The notes beneath the pieces were generated by a model. It was not told the DNA's origin. It did no database searches and saw only the letters and a list, made by a program, of their open reading frames with translations. A stretch of 36,677 nucleotides of DNA from a virus. Position numbers and translations under genes: made by a program. Position 1 is the first letter of the stretch. The number at the start of each line of letters is the position of its first letter. The stretch spans positions 1 through 36,677 of the IMG/VR virus record IMGVR_UViG_3300008050_000124, one strand, 5' to 3'. This document shows, in pieces, positions 8,490 through 18,535 of this stretch.

Positions 8490-10781
8490 ATGGCGACAGA
8501 GGCAAACCCCGAGTACTTCGGCGCTACACTAATAGACAAGCGGCTCACCCAAAATGACTTTTGGGGCGAGGGTAGTGACTACTCCGGGATGAACATCAAC
8601 CAAGAGGCGCGTCTGCGGTACGGCGATGGGTACGATGCCCTTACGAACGGGGAGAAGAAGGGACTTCGTAAGGATGTTCGTGAAGGGCGCTTAAAGGAGT
8701 ACAACAATAGGCAATTCGGGGATGGGCCTCAAGAAGGAGAAACCCTCTCGGAGTACATGACCCGTACGAAGGCCATTACGGACGCGCAGGGAGGTCATCG
8801 GACGGCAGGTCAGTTTTCGGGTGGCGGTGGAAGACACGCGCAGTCGAAAGGTGGTCAGGTGGCCAAGGCTATCGACAGGGTGCAGGCCACACAGACGGCT
8901 GATGCCCATAAGGCTGCTGAGGCTGCTGGTGTCCCACTAGTCAAGGTAGAGAACGGTGAAGTAAAAGTCCTCAATACGGGCTACGGGGGACACCCTGGCA
9001 TTCAGGCAAAGCAGCTCGGAATGGAGTCCCCCACAGGACACTTTGAGTACAAAGGGGATGCCGAGATTGGGGAGTACAACACCCTACAGGCCCAGTTGCG
9101 GGACGATCCCACAGGCTTAGCTCGTGTCCTGACGGAGGGTGGCCCCCTCCTTGCCGCAGCAGTGGTGGGCTTAGCAACAGGAGGTGCTGCGCTCGGTGCT
9201 CTTGCTCCGGGAGCTACAGCGGCCACTGCGGGTGCGGGAGCACTTGCCGGAAGTGGCGCTGCGGCGGCTTTAGGCTCCACGGCAGCACAGCAGTGGATGG
9301 CGCAGGATTTTGACGCTGAGGGGCTTCTTAAGGCTGGTGCAACGGGTGCCTTATCTGGAGGGGTTTTAAGTAAGGTTCCCGGATTTGGTAGCGTATACGC
9401 TGACGATTCTGTAATCGGTTCCCTAACACGCCACACTACTAACGATGCCGTATCACAGGCTATCAACGATGGTAGCCTAGACATTGAAGACGCTATCAAG
9501 GCGGGCCTATTAGGGACAGGTGCAGATATTGTCGTAGACGCATTTGGTGACACAAAGCAGACGAATGACAATAACCTAGAGGTTGATCGGGATAAGATTG
9601 ACGGTGATGATATAATACCTGACGACATACGGCGTATAGGCAACACCACAGACCTGCACGGTATTCTCGGTAAAGAAGGGCTACTAAGTAAAATAGGTCT
9701 TAATCCTGAGAATGTAGGTTCTCTTTTTACTGAAGATGGGTACTTAAGAACAGACTACCTAGGCGATGCGCTCGACTTTATAGGTATGGGTGGTCGTCCT
9801 ATGGTCAATGTTGATCAGGAGTCAGGTAGACTTAGAGAAGAGCAAGGCGAAAACAAGAGGCTCTACCTTGAAGAGAAAGCAAGACTAGACCAGCAACTAG
9901 CTGATGGAGACATTACTCTACCGGAGTATCGGAAGTTAATTACACACCAAAACAACGTACGCTCTACCGAGTGGGATAGGATTCAACAGAACTACTACGA
10001 CAACACAGCGCCGTACGACCCGCGTTTTCTTGCCCCCTTCACACCTAAGGGGGAGTCCATATACTCTGGGATACACGAGAGGAATCCAATAGCCAACCTA
10101 TCATCCTATTCAGGATTGTTTTCAGGAGAAGGTAACGCCCCAGCAGCTACATCAAAGCCTACTTGGGTTTCTCCAGAAGAACAAGATGGAGACATGACAC
10201 CTGTAGACGACTCAGCCTTCCGAGAATACATGGATAGGAACCCTACTGCGTCTATAGATGACACGGTTTACGCAGAAGCTCCAGTAGAAACAGAAGAGGT
10301 AGATATTAACGAAGACACTACCTATGACGACACATTGGCTACTGACAAGTCTGATTGGGGTTACTACTGGAACTCAGATGGCGAGTACGTCAGAGGTGAG
10401 GTTCCTACTGAGTACTACAGAGATGGTTACGGCGACATGCATGAAGGTAAAGACCTTAATGCTGTAGAGGATGGTTACCGTAGCGAACTGACCTTAGGAG
10501 GTTACGATACTTTACCTACTGATGATACCTACTTACCTCCTAGTGATGGGGCTTTCGAGGATAGTGACTATCCTACATATAGAACTGAACAGGGTACAAG
10601 CACCACGGTAATACCTACAGGCACAGCCTCTTCAAGTGTGTTACCGGGAGAAGGTGCTGGAATACCTAATGCAGCCCCTACAGAGGCTGAGTGGACTGAG
10701 CTATTCCCGTACACTAAGCTAACAAGGCTACAGAAGAAGAACCTGTTACCACACGTTAATTACATAAGGAGCATTAAGTGA
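8490..10781 (+). CDS. Large virion-associated protein of unknown function
   Basis: The product is 763 residues. Residues 1-200 are polar and charged. Residues 215-290 form a Gly/Ala-rich hydrophobic segment with repeated GAxxGALAxG patterns, a feature of phage internal or injected proteins that interact with membranes. The remainder is acidic with many Asp/Glu/Tyr (for example around residues 600-720, where DDT and EY pairs recur), ending in a basic helix (KLTRLQKKNLLPH). It sits just before the tail tube genes, where podophages encode internal virion or tail-associated proteins. The first 900 bases are clearly more GC-rich than the rest, so the gene looks mosaic. GGAG lies 10 bases before ATG. 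Confidence 0.6.
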   Translation: MATEANPEYFGATLIDKRLTQNDFWGEGSDYSGMNINQEARLRYGDGYDALTNGEKKGLRKDVREGRLKEYNNRQFGDGPQEGETLSEYMTRTKAITDAQGGHRTAGQFSGGGGRHAQSKGGQVAKAIDRVQATQTADAHKAAEAAGVPLVKVENGEVKVLNTGYGGHPGIQAKQLGMESPTGHFEYKGDAEIGEYNTLQAQLRDDPTGLARVLTEGGPLLAAAVVGLATGGAALGALAPGATAATAGAGALAGSGAAAALGSTAAQQWMAQDFDAEGLLKAGATGALSGGVLSKVPGFGSVYADDSVIGSLTRHTTNDAVSQAINDGSLDIEDAIKAGLLGTGADIVVDAFGDTKQTNDNNLEVDRDKIDGDDIIPDDIRRIGNTTDLHGILGKEGLLSKIGLNPENVGSLFTEDGYLRTDYLGDALDFIGMGGRPMVNVDQESGRLREEQGENKRLYLEEKARLDQQLADGDITLPEYRKLITHQNNVRSTEWDRIQQNYYDNTAPYDPRFLAPFTPKGESIYSGIHERNPIANLSSYSGLFSGEGNAPAATSKPTWVSPEEQDGDMTPVDDSAFREYMDRNPTASIDDTVYAEAPVETEEVDINEDTTYDDTLATDKSDWGYYWNSDGEYVRGEVPTEYYRDGYGDMHEGKDLNAVEDGYRSELTLGGYDTLPTDDTYLPPSDGAFEDSDYPTYRTEQGTSTTVIPTGTASSSVLPGEGAGIPNAAPTEAEWTELFPYTKLTRLQKKNLLPHVNYIRSIK

Positions 10782-11428
10782 CATATTTAGAAATAGTTAA
10801 CGAGGTGTTAGCTCGATTACGTCAGGATGCTATCACTACTGTAGTGTCCCAAGATGACGAATCGGCTAAGATGGTGATTGCTCTCGTTAATGACGCAAAG
10901 ACTAAAGTAGAGAATGCTTGGAACTGGAACGTACTACGTACTGAATGGGTTATTCCTACAGTCCAGAGTACAAAGACGTATGCTCTTACAGGCTCAGATA
11001 CTTATGTTCGGCTGGACTACGTTACAGAGGATAACCAAGGGTACTTCCTGAATCAATCCTCCCCTCGTGACCTTAAACGTAAACACCAAGGTGGAGTAGC
11101 AGAGGCATTCCCTTTGCTGTACGCTATCAACGGGACTAACGCTTCAAGGGAGATCCAGATAGAACTCTGGCCTACTCCTTCTGTTGCAGGTCAGTTAACA
11201 GTAGAGGGGTTCCAGAACCAAGTAGCCCTGTCCGGTGACGATGATGTACTCCTAGTGCCTCACCTTCCTGTGGTCTACGAAGCCTTAGCTATGGCTGCTC
11301 GTGAGCGTGGCGAGGTAGGTGGTCAGACTGCACTGGAGATATTTGGTGTAGCTAAGAAATACCTTGAGGATGCAGTAGCTCTAGACTCTGCCCTTAGTCC
11401 TCTTGAGAACGTCTGGTATGAAGTCTAA
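10778..11428 (+). CDS. Tail tubular protein A (adaptor)
   Basis: The product is 216 residues. The N-terminal helix-rich segment (LEIVNEVLARLRQDA), the NAWNWNVLR motif and the late FGVAKKYLEDAVALD helix match T7 gp11-type tail tubular A proteins, which form the 12-fold adaptor between portal and nozzle. The length is near the family norm of about 200. GTG is used as start, preceded by AAGGAG at good spacing and overlapping the previous stop. The following gene is the usual partner, tail tubular B. Confidence 0.8.
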   Translation: MTYLEIVNEVLARLRQDAITTVVSQDDESAKMVIALVNDAKTKVENAWNWNVLRTEWVIPTVQSTKTYALTGSDTYVRLDYVTEDNQGYFLNQSSPRDLKRKHQGGVAEAFPLLYAINGTNASREIQIELWPTPSVAGQLTVEGFQNQVALSGDDDVLLVPHLPVVYEALAMAARERGEVGGQTALEIFGVAKKYLEDAVALDSALSPLENVWYEV

Positions 11429-13104
11429 TGGCTCAACAACAAGTTAATGTAAGTATCGACTCAGTAGGCTTTAATGGCCTTAATACTGAAGACTCTCCTA
11501 TAACCCAAGACTATTCTTTTGCTGCCGTAGCTGACAATGCAGTGATAGATCAGTATGGTCGAATAGGCGCTAGAAAGGCATTCGATAACGACACTACTAA
11601 CTTCCCCACTTTAGCTACCATTCCCGGTGCTACAACTCATGTCTTAGAACTAGATGTTATCGAGAATGGTAATATCAATGGATCACCTAGTATAATCTGT
11701 ACAGGTAGGAACGTAGGGTATGATGCAGGGGGTGTCTACGTAGACCAAGATTACTACATCTTCAAGAGGGACGGAGGTACACTTACAAGTATCTCCTATC
11801 CTGCTATGTCAGATGACTCAGCCTTACAGACCTGCCAGATAGTCCCTACTGATGACAGGTACTACATACTGGCTGAAGGTAATGAGGTAATGATCTGGGA
11901 CGGGACTGCTATTACTTTGATCAGTGCTGAGGCAGGGTACTACGGTATCCAGAACATACCAGCAGGAGCGCAGGTTCCGCCTGAGTTCAACACAGGTCTT
12001 GCTGCTTATGGTCGTATATGGGGAGTAGGTCACAACTCAGAACAGAATGTAATCTATTACTCAGACCTCCTCGTAGGTGCCAGTAACTACACTGTAGACG
12101 GACTCGACCCACTCAGTACAGCAGGTAAGATCAACGTACTAGAGAGCTGGCCTAACGGCAGGGACGAGATCATAGGTCTAGCTGCACACAACAACCGTCT
12201 GATCGTATTTGGCAGACAGAATATACTGGTGTATAATAGTGGTTACGGTGATCCTGCTGATCCTGCTTCTGGATTTACTCTTGAAGATACGATTTCCAAT
12301 GTTGGGTGCGTCTCTCGTGATGCGATTGTTAATATTGGTAGTGACGTTATCTTTGTTGACGATAGTGGGGTTCGTTCACTGGGTAGAACAATACAAGAAC
12401 GCTCTAGCCCTATGGGTAACCTCACTAACAAAGTAAGAGGCGATATCACTCGGTTGATAGCCCAGACTATAGATAACGCCAGTATTAAGATCGTGTACGA
12501 TGCCTCTCAGTCTTTTGTTATAGCACTGTTCACAGAGCAGGAACTGGCGTACTGTCTGGACATGAAGAGTTACCTAACAGGTGGGTTGGCTAAAATTACT
12601 CGCTGGACTGATTGCTACTACAGAGATATGGCTTTTGTGGAAGGTGCTACTGTCCCTGTACTATTGTTCACTGGGAAGAACGACTTAGGAATAATCAAGT
12701 ACAACGGGTATTCTGGGGCTACAGGGGACGACTACATCTTCAAGTATTACAGCAACCAGCTTAACTTCGGTGAGCCTACCAAGACTAAGTTCATTAAACA
12801 GATAGACTACACTATCATCTCCTCTTTACTGACAGGTGATGCTTTTGCTAAGTGGGGTTATAACACTGTTAGTACGTTTAAGTCTAAGCACTTGACCCTA
12901 CTAGCTAACCCTGCATCGTACTGGGGGGAAGCTGAGTACAATGTAGGCTTATACGGCGAATCAGATTTATTTATAAAACGTTATAGAGTTAACACCTCTG
13001 GATCAGGAGAGTCTGTAAAGATAGGACTGGAAGTCACTATTAACGGCAACGGTGTTTCGCTCCAAGAAATTGATGTACAAACCCTCATAGGAAGGATAAT
13101 ATAA
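11428..13104 (+). CDS. Tail tubular protein B (nozzle)
   Basis: The product is 558 residues, starting with a segment typical of podophage nozzle proteins (GFNGLNTEDSPITQDYSFAA, then AVIDQYGRIGARKAF). It contains many short beta-propeller-like repeats, including a GLAAHNNRLIVFGRQNILVY element. T7 gp12-type nozzles are hexameric propeller tubes closing the tail end. The family is usually longer (700-800 residues in T7), but shorter versions are common in marine podoviruses. It overlaps its neighbours by TAATG at both ends, consistent with fixed stoichiometry. Confidence 0.8.
   Translation: MAQQQVNVSIDSVGFNGLNTEDSPITQDYSFAAVADNAVIDQYGRIGARKAFDNDTTNFPTLATIPGATTHVLELDVIENGNINGSPSIICTGRNVGYDAGGVYVDQDYYIFKRDGGTLTSISYPAMSDDSALQTCQIVPTDDRYYILAEGNEVMIWDGTAITLISAEAGYYGIQNIPAGAQVPPEFNTGLAAYGRIWGVGHNSEQNVIYYSDLLVGASNYTVDGLDPLSTAGKINVLESWPNGRDEIIGLAAHNNRLIVFGRQNILVYNSGYGDPADPASGFTLEDTISNVGCVSRDAIVNIGSDVIFVDDSGVRSLGRTIQERSSPMGNLTNKVRGDITRLIAQTIDNASIKIVYDASQSFVIALFTEQELAYCLDMKSYLTGGLAKITRWTDCYYRDMAFVEGATVPVLLFTGKNDLGIIKYNGYSGATGDDYIFKYYSNQLNFGEPTKTKFIKQIDYTIISSLLTGDAFAKWGYNTVSTFKSKHLTLLANPASYWGEAEYNVGLYGESDLFIKRYRVNTSGSGESVKIGLEVTINGNGVSLQEIDVQTLIGRII
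12971..12986. repeat. Dispersed palindrome copy inside the nozzle gene
   Basis: Sequence TTATAAAACGTTATAG. Both pentamer arms are exact, but the first spacer base is A instead of the usual pyrimidine, so this may be a chance match. Confidence 0.45.
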
Positions 13105-14129
13105 TGGCAGATAAACCGGGACTCTTTGAAAGCCTCTTACCGGGAGCTTTAACCGCTGGAGCAGGCGTAAGCATGGCTAGCGACATAACTAAATCTGGCG
13201 CTGACATGAATGATCAGCTACAGGCTATGGCAGATCAGGCTAGAGCGGAATCTGCATTCACTGGGTACGGAGTCAAGACAGGGCTAGCTGATAGCACTGT
13301 AGCTGCTGATGGGAGTATCAACCTTGGAGTAGGAGGTGGTGACTGGGGTAGACCTGACTACCAGACAGGCCAAGGCACCATGGCTAACGCTTCTAATATG
13401 ATGGGCGGAGGTATGGCAGGACTGCCAGATGCTCAGCAGACCGCTCTGGGAGCCTCTGAGGGCATGATGGGTAGGAGCATGCAGGATAACGCAGCTAGAG
13501 AACAAGAGATATACTCCCGTATGATGGCAGCACAGCAGCCCGGTATGGACAGAGCTAGGGCTGGTATGGAGTCCAGAGCGTTTGCTCAAGGTCGTGGGGG
13601 TATCTCAGGAAGCCAGTACGGAGGCTCAGGCGAGCAGTTTGCTCAGTCTAGGGCAGAGGCAGAAGCACGTAACTCAGCCATGCTAGGGGCTATGAACCAG
13701 TCTCAGCAGGAGATGATGAACCAAGGTGCTCTGGCTAGCCAGTACGGTAATTTGGCACAAGGGTACTCAGGTCTGCAAGGCAGCCTAGGTAGCCAGATGG
13801 GTCAGCTTGGTAACATGCAAGCAGGTCAAGGCTTACAAGGCTATCAGGCTAGCTTCATGCCTATGCAGAACCAACTGCAAGCCATGCAAATGGGTGCTAC
13901 TAACGCTGATATGGCCCAGACTGGCCAGCTCACAGGCGCTAACCTTGGTAGTCAGCTTGATCTTGGCGGTGCTCAGATCGACCTTAACTCTCAGAAGGCA
14001 GCCTCAGAACTGTACGGTAATATGTTCGGAGCTATGACTACCCCTCTCGCAGGGTTGGGAGGGATGATGGATGATGCAGGTGCAGGTCAGTGGGTCACTA
14101 ACAAACTCAAGGATATATTTAATACTTAA
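13104..14129 (+). CDS. Internal virion protein, Met/Gln/Gly-rich
   Basis: The product is 341 residues with an unusual composition: Met, Gln, Gly, Ala and Ser dominate, with repeated patterns such as QMGQLGNMQ, MMGGGMAG and QGALASQYGNLAQGY. Long low-complexity helices of this kind occur in internal (ejection) proteins of podophages encoded just after the nozzle gene. Such proteins are ejected ahead of the DNA and help build a channel across the envelope. No enzyme motif is seen. AAGGATAAT precedes the ATG that overlaps the previous stop. Confidence 0.65.
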   Translation: MADKPGLFESLLPGALTAGAGVSMASDITKSGADMNDQLQAMADQARAESAFTGYGVKTGLADSTVAADGSINLGVGGGDWGRPDYQTGQGTMANASNMMGGGMAGLPDAQQTALGASEGMMGRSMQDNAAREQEIYSRMMAAQQPGMDRARAGMESRAFAQGRGGISGSQYGGSGEQFAQSRAEAEARNSAMLGAMNQSQQEMMNQGALASQYGNLAQGYSGLQGSLGSQMGQLGNMQAGQGLQGYQASFMPMQNQLQAMQMGATNADMAQTGQLTGANLGSQLDLGGAQIDLNSQKAASELYGNMFGAMTTPLAGLGGMMDDAGAGQWVTNKLKDIFNT

Positions 14130-14139
14130 GGGGTAAGTA

Positions 14140-15459
14140 ATGGCAGGATCAGCAATTAATCTGGGCGGTATGCTCAGTCAAATGGCTAACGCCATGGGTA
14201 CAACTGGCTCCAATATAGGTGGCAACATGTTCAACCCTATGCTTGAGATGCAGAAGGAAGAACGAGACAGAAGGGAAAAGGAAAGACTGAAGGCAGAGAC
14301 TCTTGCTACGAACCAAGAGAATGCTCGTCTGTTGTCTGCGCCTATGATGCAGGCCCAAAGAGCTATCAATGGTGACGATGCAAGGTTACTAGGTCAAGCA
14401 GCTAAAAATATGCAGGCTGCTGCCATCAAGACAGGTAAGATGGAAGGCGTTACCAGTGCAGCAGCTATGCAAGGCAAGGTAGCCGAAGTACGTACCAAGG
14501 GTGCTCTGAAAGGGGTTCTGGATATCAATAAAGCACTAGCAGGTACTGTAGACCCCCGTGCTGTAGAGGTACTCAAAGCCCGAAGAGAAGAACTTATGGC
14601 TGTTGACGGTGTATCAGAGGCTATGACCAAGATCACTGACGCTACTGATAAGGCCGCTGATGAGACTATAAAACGTAAGCTAGAGGTTAAGTCTGCTGAA
14701 GACAAGCAGAGGATCAATGAGCATAATCAAAAGGTAGATACACTGACTGCTGGTGTTGTCGGAGGTCTTGATATTTCTAAGGTGCCTGACGAGTACAGGG
14801 TAGATGTTCAGGCGGCTATAACGAGTTATAACGAGAACTTGGAGAAAGAATCAGAGATTAACGCTAAGAACATACCTCTGGCAGATGACGTAAAGAAATG
14901 GGCTAAGAACAGTGACAATCCTGTAGTACAGGATGCCATAAAGAAGATAGAGAACGGAGCACCTGAAGGCACTGTATCTGCTTATCGTAAAATGATCAGT
15001 ACTGCATGGAAGGCAGACCACGACTACAGAACAGACCGTAAGCGTGAGAACGAGGAAGCTCTTGGTAAAGCCAGTGCCAACCGTAGAGTAGAGGAGACTC
15101 TTAAGCACTCTGCTACTAACTGGGGTATGGGAGAAGATGTGCTTGAAGCCATGTCCAGCGTAGATATAGAGGATAGAGAGGATAGTCCTTTATGGATAGA
15201 AGCTAGGGCTATAGTAGAGGCTAACCCTGAGATATCAAGCCGTGAACTAGCCAAGACGTTAGTTAATAACTTCGCTGAGTCCTATGATACAGAGAAGGCG
15301 AATGCTGTGTTTAAGGATCAAGAAACTATGTCTGCACTGTACAGAGAGTACGCAGCAGAGAATCCAGATGTTCCAGAAGATGTGGTGCGCCAGCGCGTAG
15401 ATAACATAGTTCAAGAGCGCCTTGCTTCCAAGGCTATTAAGGGAGGTAATATTAATTGA
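14140..15459 (+). CDS. Internal virion protein, coiled-coil
   Basis: The product is 439 residues. A Gly/Met-rich N-terminus (residues 1-35) is followed by a long charged helical region (EMQKEERDRREKERLKAET and further Lys/Glu-rich segments) with predicted coiled coils. There are no membrane segments or catalytic motifs. It sits between two other ejection-type proteins and is coupled to the next one by an overlapping TTG start. By position and composition it corresponds to the middle internal core protein of podophages. The ribosome-binding site is AAGGGGTAAG. Confidence 0.65.
   Translation: MAGSAINLGGMLSQMANAMGTTGSNIGGNMFNPMLEMQKEERDRREKERLKAETLATNQENARLLSAPMMQAQRAINGDDARLLGQAAKNMQAAAIKTGKMEGVTSAAAMQGKVAEVRTKGALKGVLDINKALAGTVDPRAVEVLKARREELMAVDGVSEAMTKITDATDKAADETIKRKLEVKSAEDKQRINEHNQKVDTLTAGVVGGLDISKVPDEYRVDVQAAITSYNENLEKESEINAKNIPLADDVKKWAKNSDNPVVQDAIKKIENGAPEGTVSAYRKMISTAWKADHDYRTDRKRENEEALGKASANRRVEETLKHSATNWGMGEDVLEAMSSVDIEDREDSPLWIEARAIVEANPEISSRELAKTLVNNFAESYDTEKANAVFKDQETMSALYREYAAENPDVPEDVVRQRVDNIVQERLASKAIKGGNIN
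14816..14831. repeat. Dispersed palindrome copy inside internal virion protein gene
   Basis: Sequence CTATAACGAGTTATAA, fully matching TATAAYNNRTTATA. It lies well inside a rightward coding region, so a promoter role for the following gene is unlikely. Confidence 0.65.
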
Positions 15460-18269
15460 GTTTTGAAGACTCACTTGCTGAATTCGTTAACCTTGAGGTT
15501 GAAAAGGAAAGTCCTGAGGTTATCTCGTCTGCTTTCGATAAACATTTATCGGAAGTGGTTGAGGGTAAGCAAGATATCGTAGAAGCCCTTGAGCGTAAAG
15601 CTGTCAAGGGTGCTACCTTTGGTTTCTCTGAACTGCTAGGTACTGTAGTTGAAGCTGAGCTTAATGGCGAAGACATAGACATAACTAAGTGGAAGCGTGA
15701 CCAGAAGGACAAGAAACTAGAGACTCTGTACCCCGGCATGGCAATGGGTGCTGAGATCCTTGGTAGTTTGCCTACTTCAGCGGCCTTCTTTACAGGGTTG
15801 AAGAACAGAGGTATGAGCACAACTATGGCAGGCGCTATAGAGGGTGGTTTGTACGGTACTATCTCTGAAGGCCCAGTCGAGGGCGCTATAGGTGCTGCTG
15901 CTGGTGGTGCGTTAGGAAGGATAGCCCAGCACTTTGAGGCACCTACTACACCTAGTTTATCATCAGGGGGTAGAGAAGGGGGTATCATAGTAGCTGTAGA
16001 GGATGCCATAGCTGATGTACGTGCAGGGTTACGTCCTGCTGAAGACCTTGATGCTTTCGCAGCCTCTGGTGCAGCGACTGATGATGATATCTCTAAGATG
16101 GTATTTGATTGGGCAGAGCGTGAGCATATCAAAGGTAATCGTCACCTGATGGAAGCTGCCGAAGACGTAGAAGCTACCCGACTCCGTGAGCTAGGCAGAG
16201 GCAGTATAGAGGATTACGCAGAACACACCTTAGATACACCTCCTGTTATTGGTATATCTCCTGTTACTATCGGCAAGACCGTACAACACTTTACTGAGCT
16301 AGTACCCGATAACCAACGTGATGCCTTAGCTGAACAGATATTAAGAGTAGTCAGGAAGAAAGGAGGGTTACGTTTCACTGAAGATGTAGCTGAGCTAGCC
16401 AAGGCAGACAAGGTACTCAAGACTCCCGGCGCTTCTAAGTTAAAGAGCAAGAACAGCCTGAATCACTGGTATCGTAGGAACTTCCTACCTATTTCTGAGA
16501 ACATACGCTCACTCATAGACCCTAAGGTAGCAGCTTACTGGGAGAGAGCAGTTGAGCGTACTGTCAGAGTTAACGCCAACTACACTGACAACTACATGAA
16601 CCCTATGAAGGGAGCTGTGGAGTTCGTCAACAACAACGAGGCAGCTAAACGGTTACTGCTGGACATGTGGCACAGTCCTGAGAACCTTGATAAGTTCAGG
16701 AAGATGCTCCCAGAGGCAGACCGGAAAGCGTTTGATAACTGGTGGGGCTACTCCAAGCAGCGCAACGAAGCTGCCATGAAGAGGCTGTTCCAATCTCAAG
16801 AGAAGAAAGACAAAACATGGACTCCTGTAGAAGGATGGGATGAGAACTTCATACACACTACTCATCGTGTAGGGCGTGAAGATGAAGTAATGACCGGGGG
16901 TAGTTCGTTCAGGGCAGGTAGCCAGAAAGAACCCGCTCTACGTACCCGCTCACGTAAGCTCACTAAGGACATGGATCAGGAAACTCTTGACGCTTACGAG
17001 AACCCGCTCCTTAGCCACAGCAAGTACGTATCAGACCAAGAGCAGCTACTCCAGATAGGTGAACGGTTCGGGCTACGTCCCTCTCTAGCCATGCATGGAG
17101 GTAGTTCTCAGTTCTTCAAAGAGATGGAACGTAGACTCCTTAGTGATGGCTTCGATGAAGCTAGAGCACACGCTGCCGCTAGTGCCATGCATGAGGCTTA
17201 TATGGGGGCTAAGAGGGCTCCTCCTGCTCCTGTACGGGCTTTTATGAACCTAGCCTATGCCGGGACATTAGCTCAGTTTAAAACCGCTGTATTGAACCTG
17301 CATGACTTACCAGTGTCCATGGTGAACAACGGTGCTCTCCCTACTATGAAGGGGGTATTCGATTCCATGGAGGGTGAGTTCGGTAAGACAGTCCGTGGCT
17401 TCCTTGGTAATCAGAACACTGGCGAGTTCATTCAGAACCATGATATGTTCCTGTCCAACCCTAGCTTATTAGATAAGTTCAGTGCTGGCTCTAAGAAGTT
17501 TTCTGATGGTGCCATGTTAGTATCTGGTTTCCGTAATATGGACGAGGTAGGCAAAGGTGGAGTACTCCGTGGCGCTGTTAACCTAGCCCGTGACTCTGCC
17601 CGTGACGGTACGCTTAAACAGAAGTTCACCCAGTTGTTTGATGATCGTGAACTAGATATGATACAACCTTGGCTAGCCTCTGGTAAGCCTGTTAAGGAAT
17701 TCCCTGAGCCTATTAGGGCGCTAGTAGAGGATCTGGCATTTGCTCGGTTAGGTGAGCAGCAGTTGATCTCTATTGCTGGTAGGCCTATGGGGTACGTGAA
17801 GCATGAGCTACTACGCCCTGCTTATGCTATGACAGGTTTTGCTATCAAGCAACAAGCCCTTCTCCGCAAGAACGTACTGGAAGCAGCTATGGAGGGTAGG
17901 CCGAAGGAAGCAGCAGCCTATGCCGCTAAGTATGTCCTGTATGCAGGGTTAGGCTATGGTATGATCAATGAACTACGTAATGCAGCCTTCAAAGGTGATG
18001 ACTTTGAAATACAAGATGTATTCATGGGTACAGTAGATCAGGTAGCAGCAGCCATGACACTGAACAGACTAGGAGATGACTTCTCTAGGACTATGTTTAT
18101 GGATAACCCTGTAGAGTTCCTGATGGCATCCTTCCTACCTCCCGGTGGGTATGGTGCAGCGGTAGCTCAAGGTCTTGTAGGTGACTTCGAGCCAATGATA
18201 TACCGTATGCCAGCTATAGGCGACCCAATCAAAATGATGTTCAAGAAAGCAGAAGAGGCTGAAGACTAA
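15456..18269 (+). CDS. Large internal virion (DNA ejection) protein
   Basis: The product is 937 residues, the longest in the window. Residues about 85-165 are Gly/Ala-rich and hydrophobic, the middle is charged and helical, and a conserved-looking stretch (AYAGTLAQFKTAVLNLHDLP) begins near residue 605. Large proteins with this pattern close the internal-protein block of podophages and are thought to form part of the ejection tube. No transglycosylase motif is evident here; a lysozyme-like gene is encoded separately at 36450. TTG is the likely start: it overlaps the upstream stop (TTGA), follows GGGAGG at 9 bases, and no better ATG lies near. Confidence 0.7.
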   Translation: MSFEDSLAEFVNLEVEKESPEVISSAFDKHLSEVVEGKQDIVEALERKAVKGATFGFSELLGTVVEAELNGEDIDITKWKRDQKDKKLETLYPGMAMGAEILGSLPTSAAFFTGLKNRGMSTTMAGAIEGGLYGTISEGPVEGAIGAAAGGALGRIAQHFEAPTTPSLSSGGREGGIIVAVEDAIADVRAGLRPAEDLDAFAASGAATDDDISKMVFDWAEREHIKGNRHLMEAAEDVEATRLRELGRGSIEDYAEHTLDTPPVIGISPVTIGKTVQHFTELVPDNQRDALAEQILRVVRKKGGLRFTEDVAELAKADKVLKTPGASKLKSKNSLNHWYRRNFLPISENIRSLIDPKVAAYWERAVERTVRVNANYTDNYMNPMKGAVEFVNNNEAAKRLLLDMWHSPENLDKFRKMLPEADRKAFDNWWGYSKQRNEAAMKRLFQSQEKKDKTWTPVEGWDENFIHTTHRVGREDEVMTGGSSFRAGSQKEPALRTRSRKLTKDMDQETLDAYENPLLSHSKYVSDQEQLLQIGERFGLRPSLAMHGGSSQFFKEMERRLLSDGFDEARAHAAASAMHEAYMGAKRAPPAPVRAFMNLAYAGTLAQFKTAVLNLHDLPVSMVNNGALPTMKGVFDSMEGEFGKTVRGFLGNQNTGEFIQNHDMFLSNPSLLDKFSAGSKKFSDGAMLVSGFRNMDEVGKGGVLRGAVNLARDSARDGTLKQKFTQLFDDRELDMIQPWLASGKPVKEFPEPIRALVEDLAFARLGEQQLISIAGRPMGYVKHELLRPAYAMTGFAIKQQALLRKNVLEAAMEGRPKEAAAYAAKYVLYAGLGYGMINELRNAAFKGDDFEIQDVFMGTVDQVAAAMTLNRLGDDFSRTMFMDNPVEFLMASFLPPGGYGAAVAQGLVGDFEPMIYRMPAIGDPIKMMFKKAEEAED

Positions 18270-18535
18270 TGGCTACTACTAAAGAAGCTAAGGCGGCGTA
18301 CCAGAAGAAGTACAACGCCACAGCAAAGGCTAAAAAGAAACGAGCAGCAGACAACAAAGCTCGGAAAGCCCTCGGCCTTAAAAAGGGGGACAAACGGGAC
18401 GCATCACGGCAGAAAGGAGGGGGTGTCAAGGCAGAGGATCGTTCCACCAATCGGAGTCGTGGAGGCAAAGTAGGGAATAGGGCAGGAAAAGCGGCGGGAG
18501 GTAGGAAGTCTAGGCCACCGGGTAAAAGGAAATGA
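18269..18535 (+). CDS. Very basic small protein, HNH-neighbour-like
   Basis: The product is 88 residues, about one third Lys/Arg, with an Ala/Lys helix (residues 1-35) and a Gly/Arg/Ser-rich tail (GGRKSRPPGKRK). The order KKRAADNKARKALGLKKGD...STNRSR resembles a family of small basic phage proteins that normally carry a KDVDHK-type HNH core. Here the Asp-His pair is replaced by DASRQ, so nuclease activity is unlikely and a nucleic-acid-binding or DNA-condensing role is more plausible. This is a comparison by eye. The start overlaps the preceding stop. Confidence 0.6.
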   Translation: MATTKEAKAAYQKKYNATAKAKKKRAADNKARKALGLKKGDKRDASRQKGGGVKAEDRSTNRSRGGKVGNRAGKAAGGRKSRPPGKRK

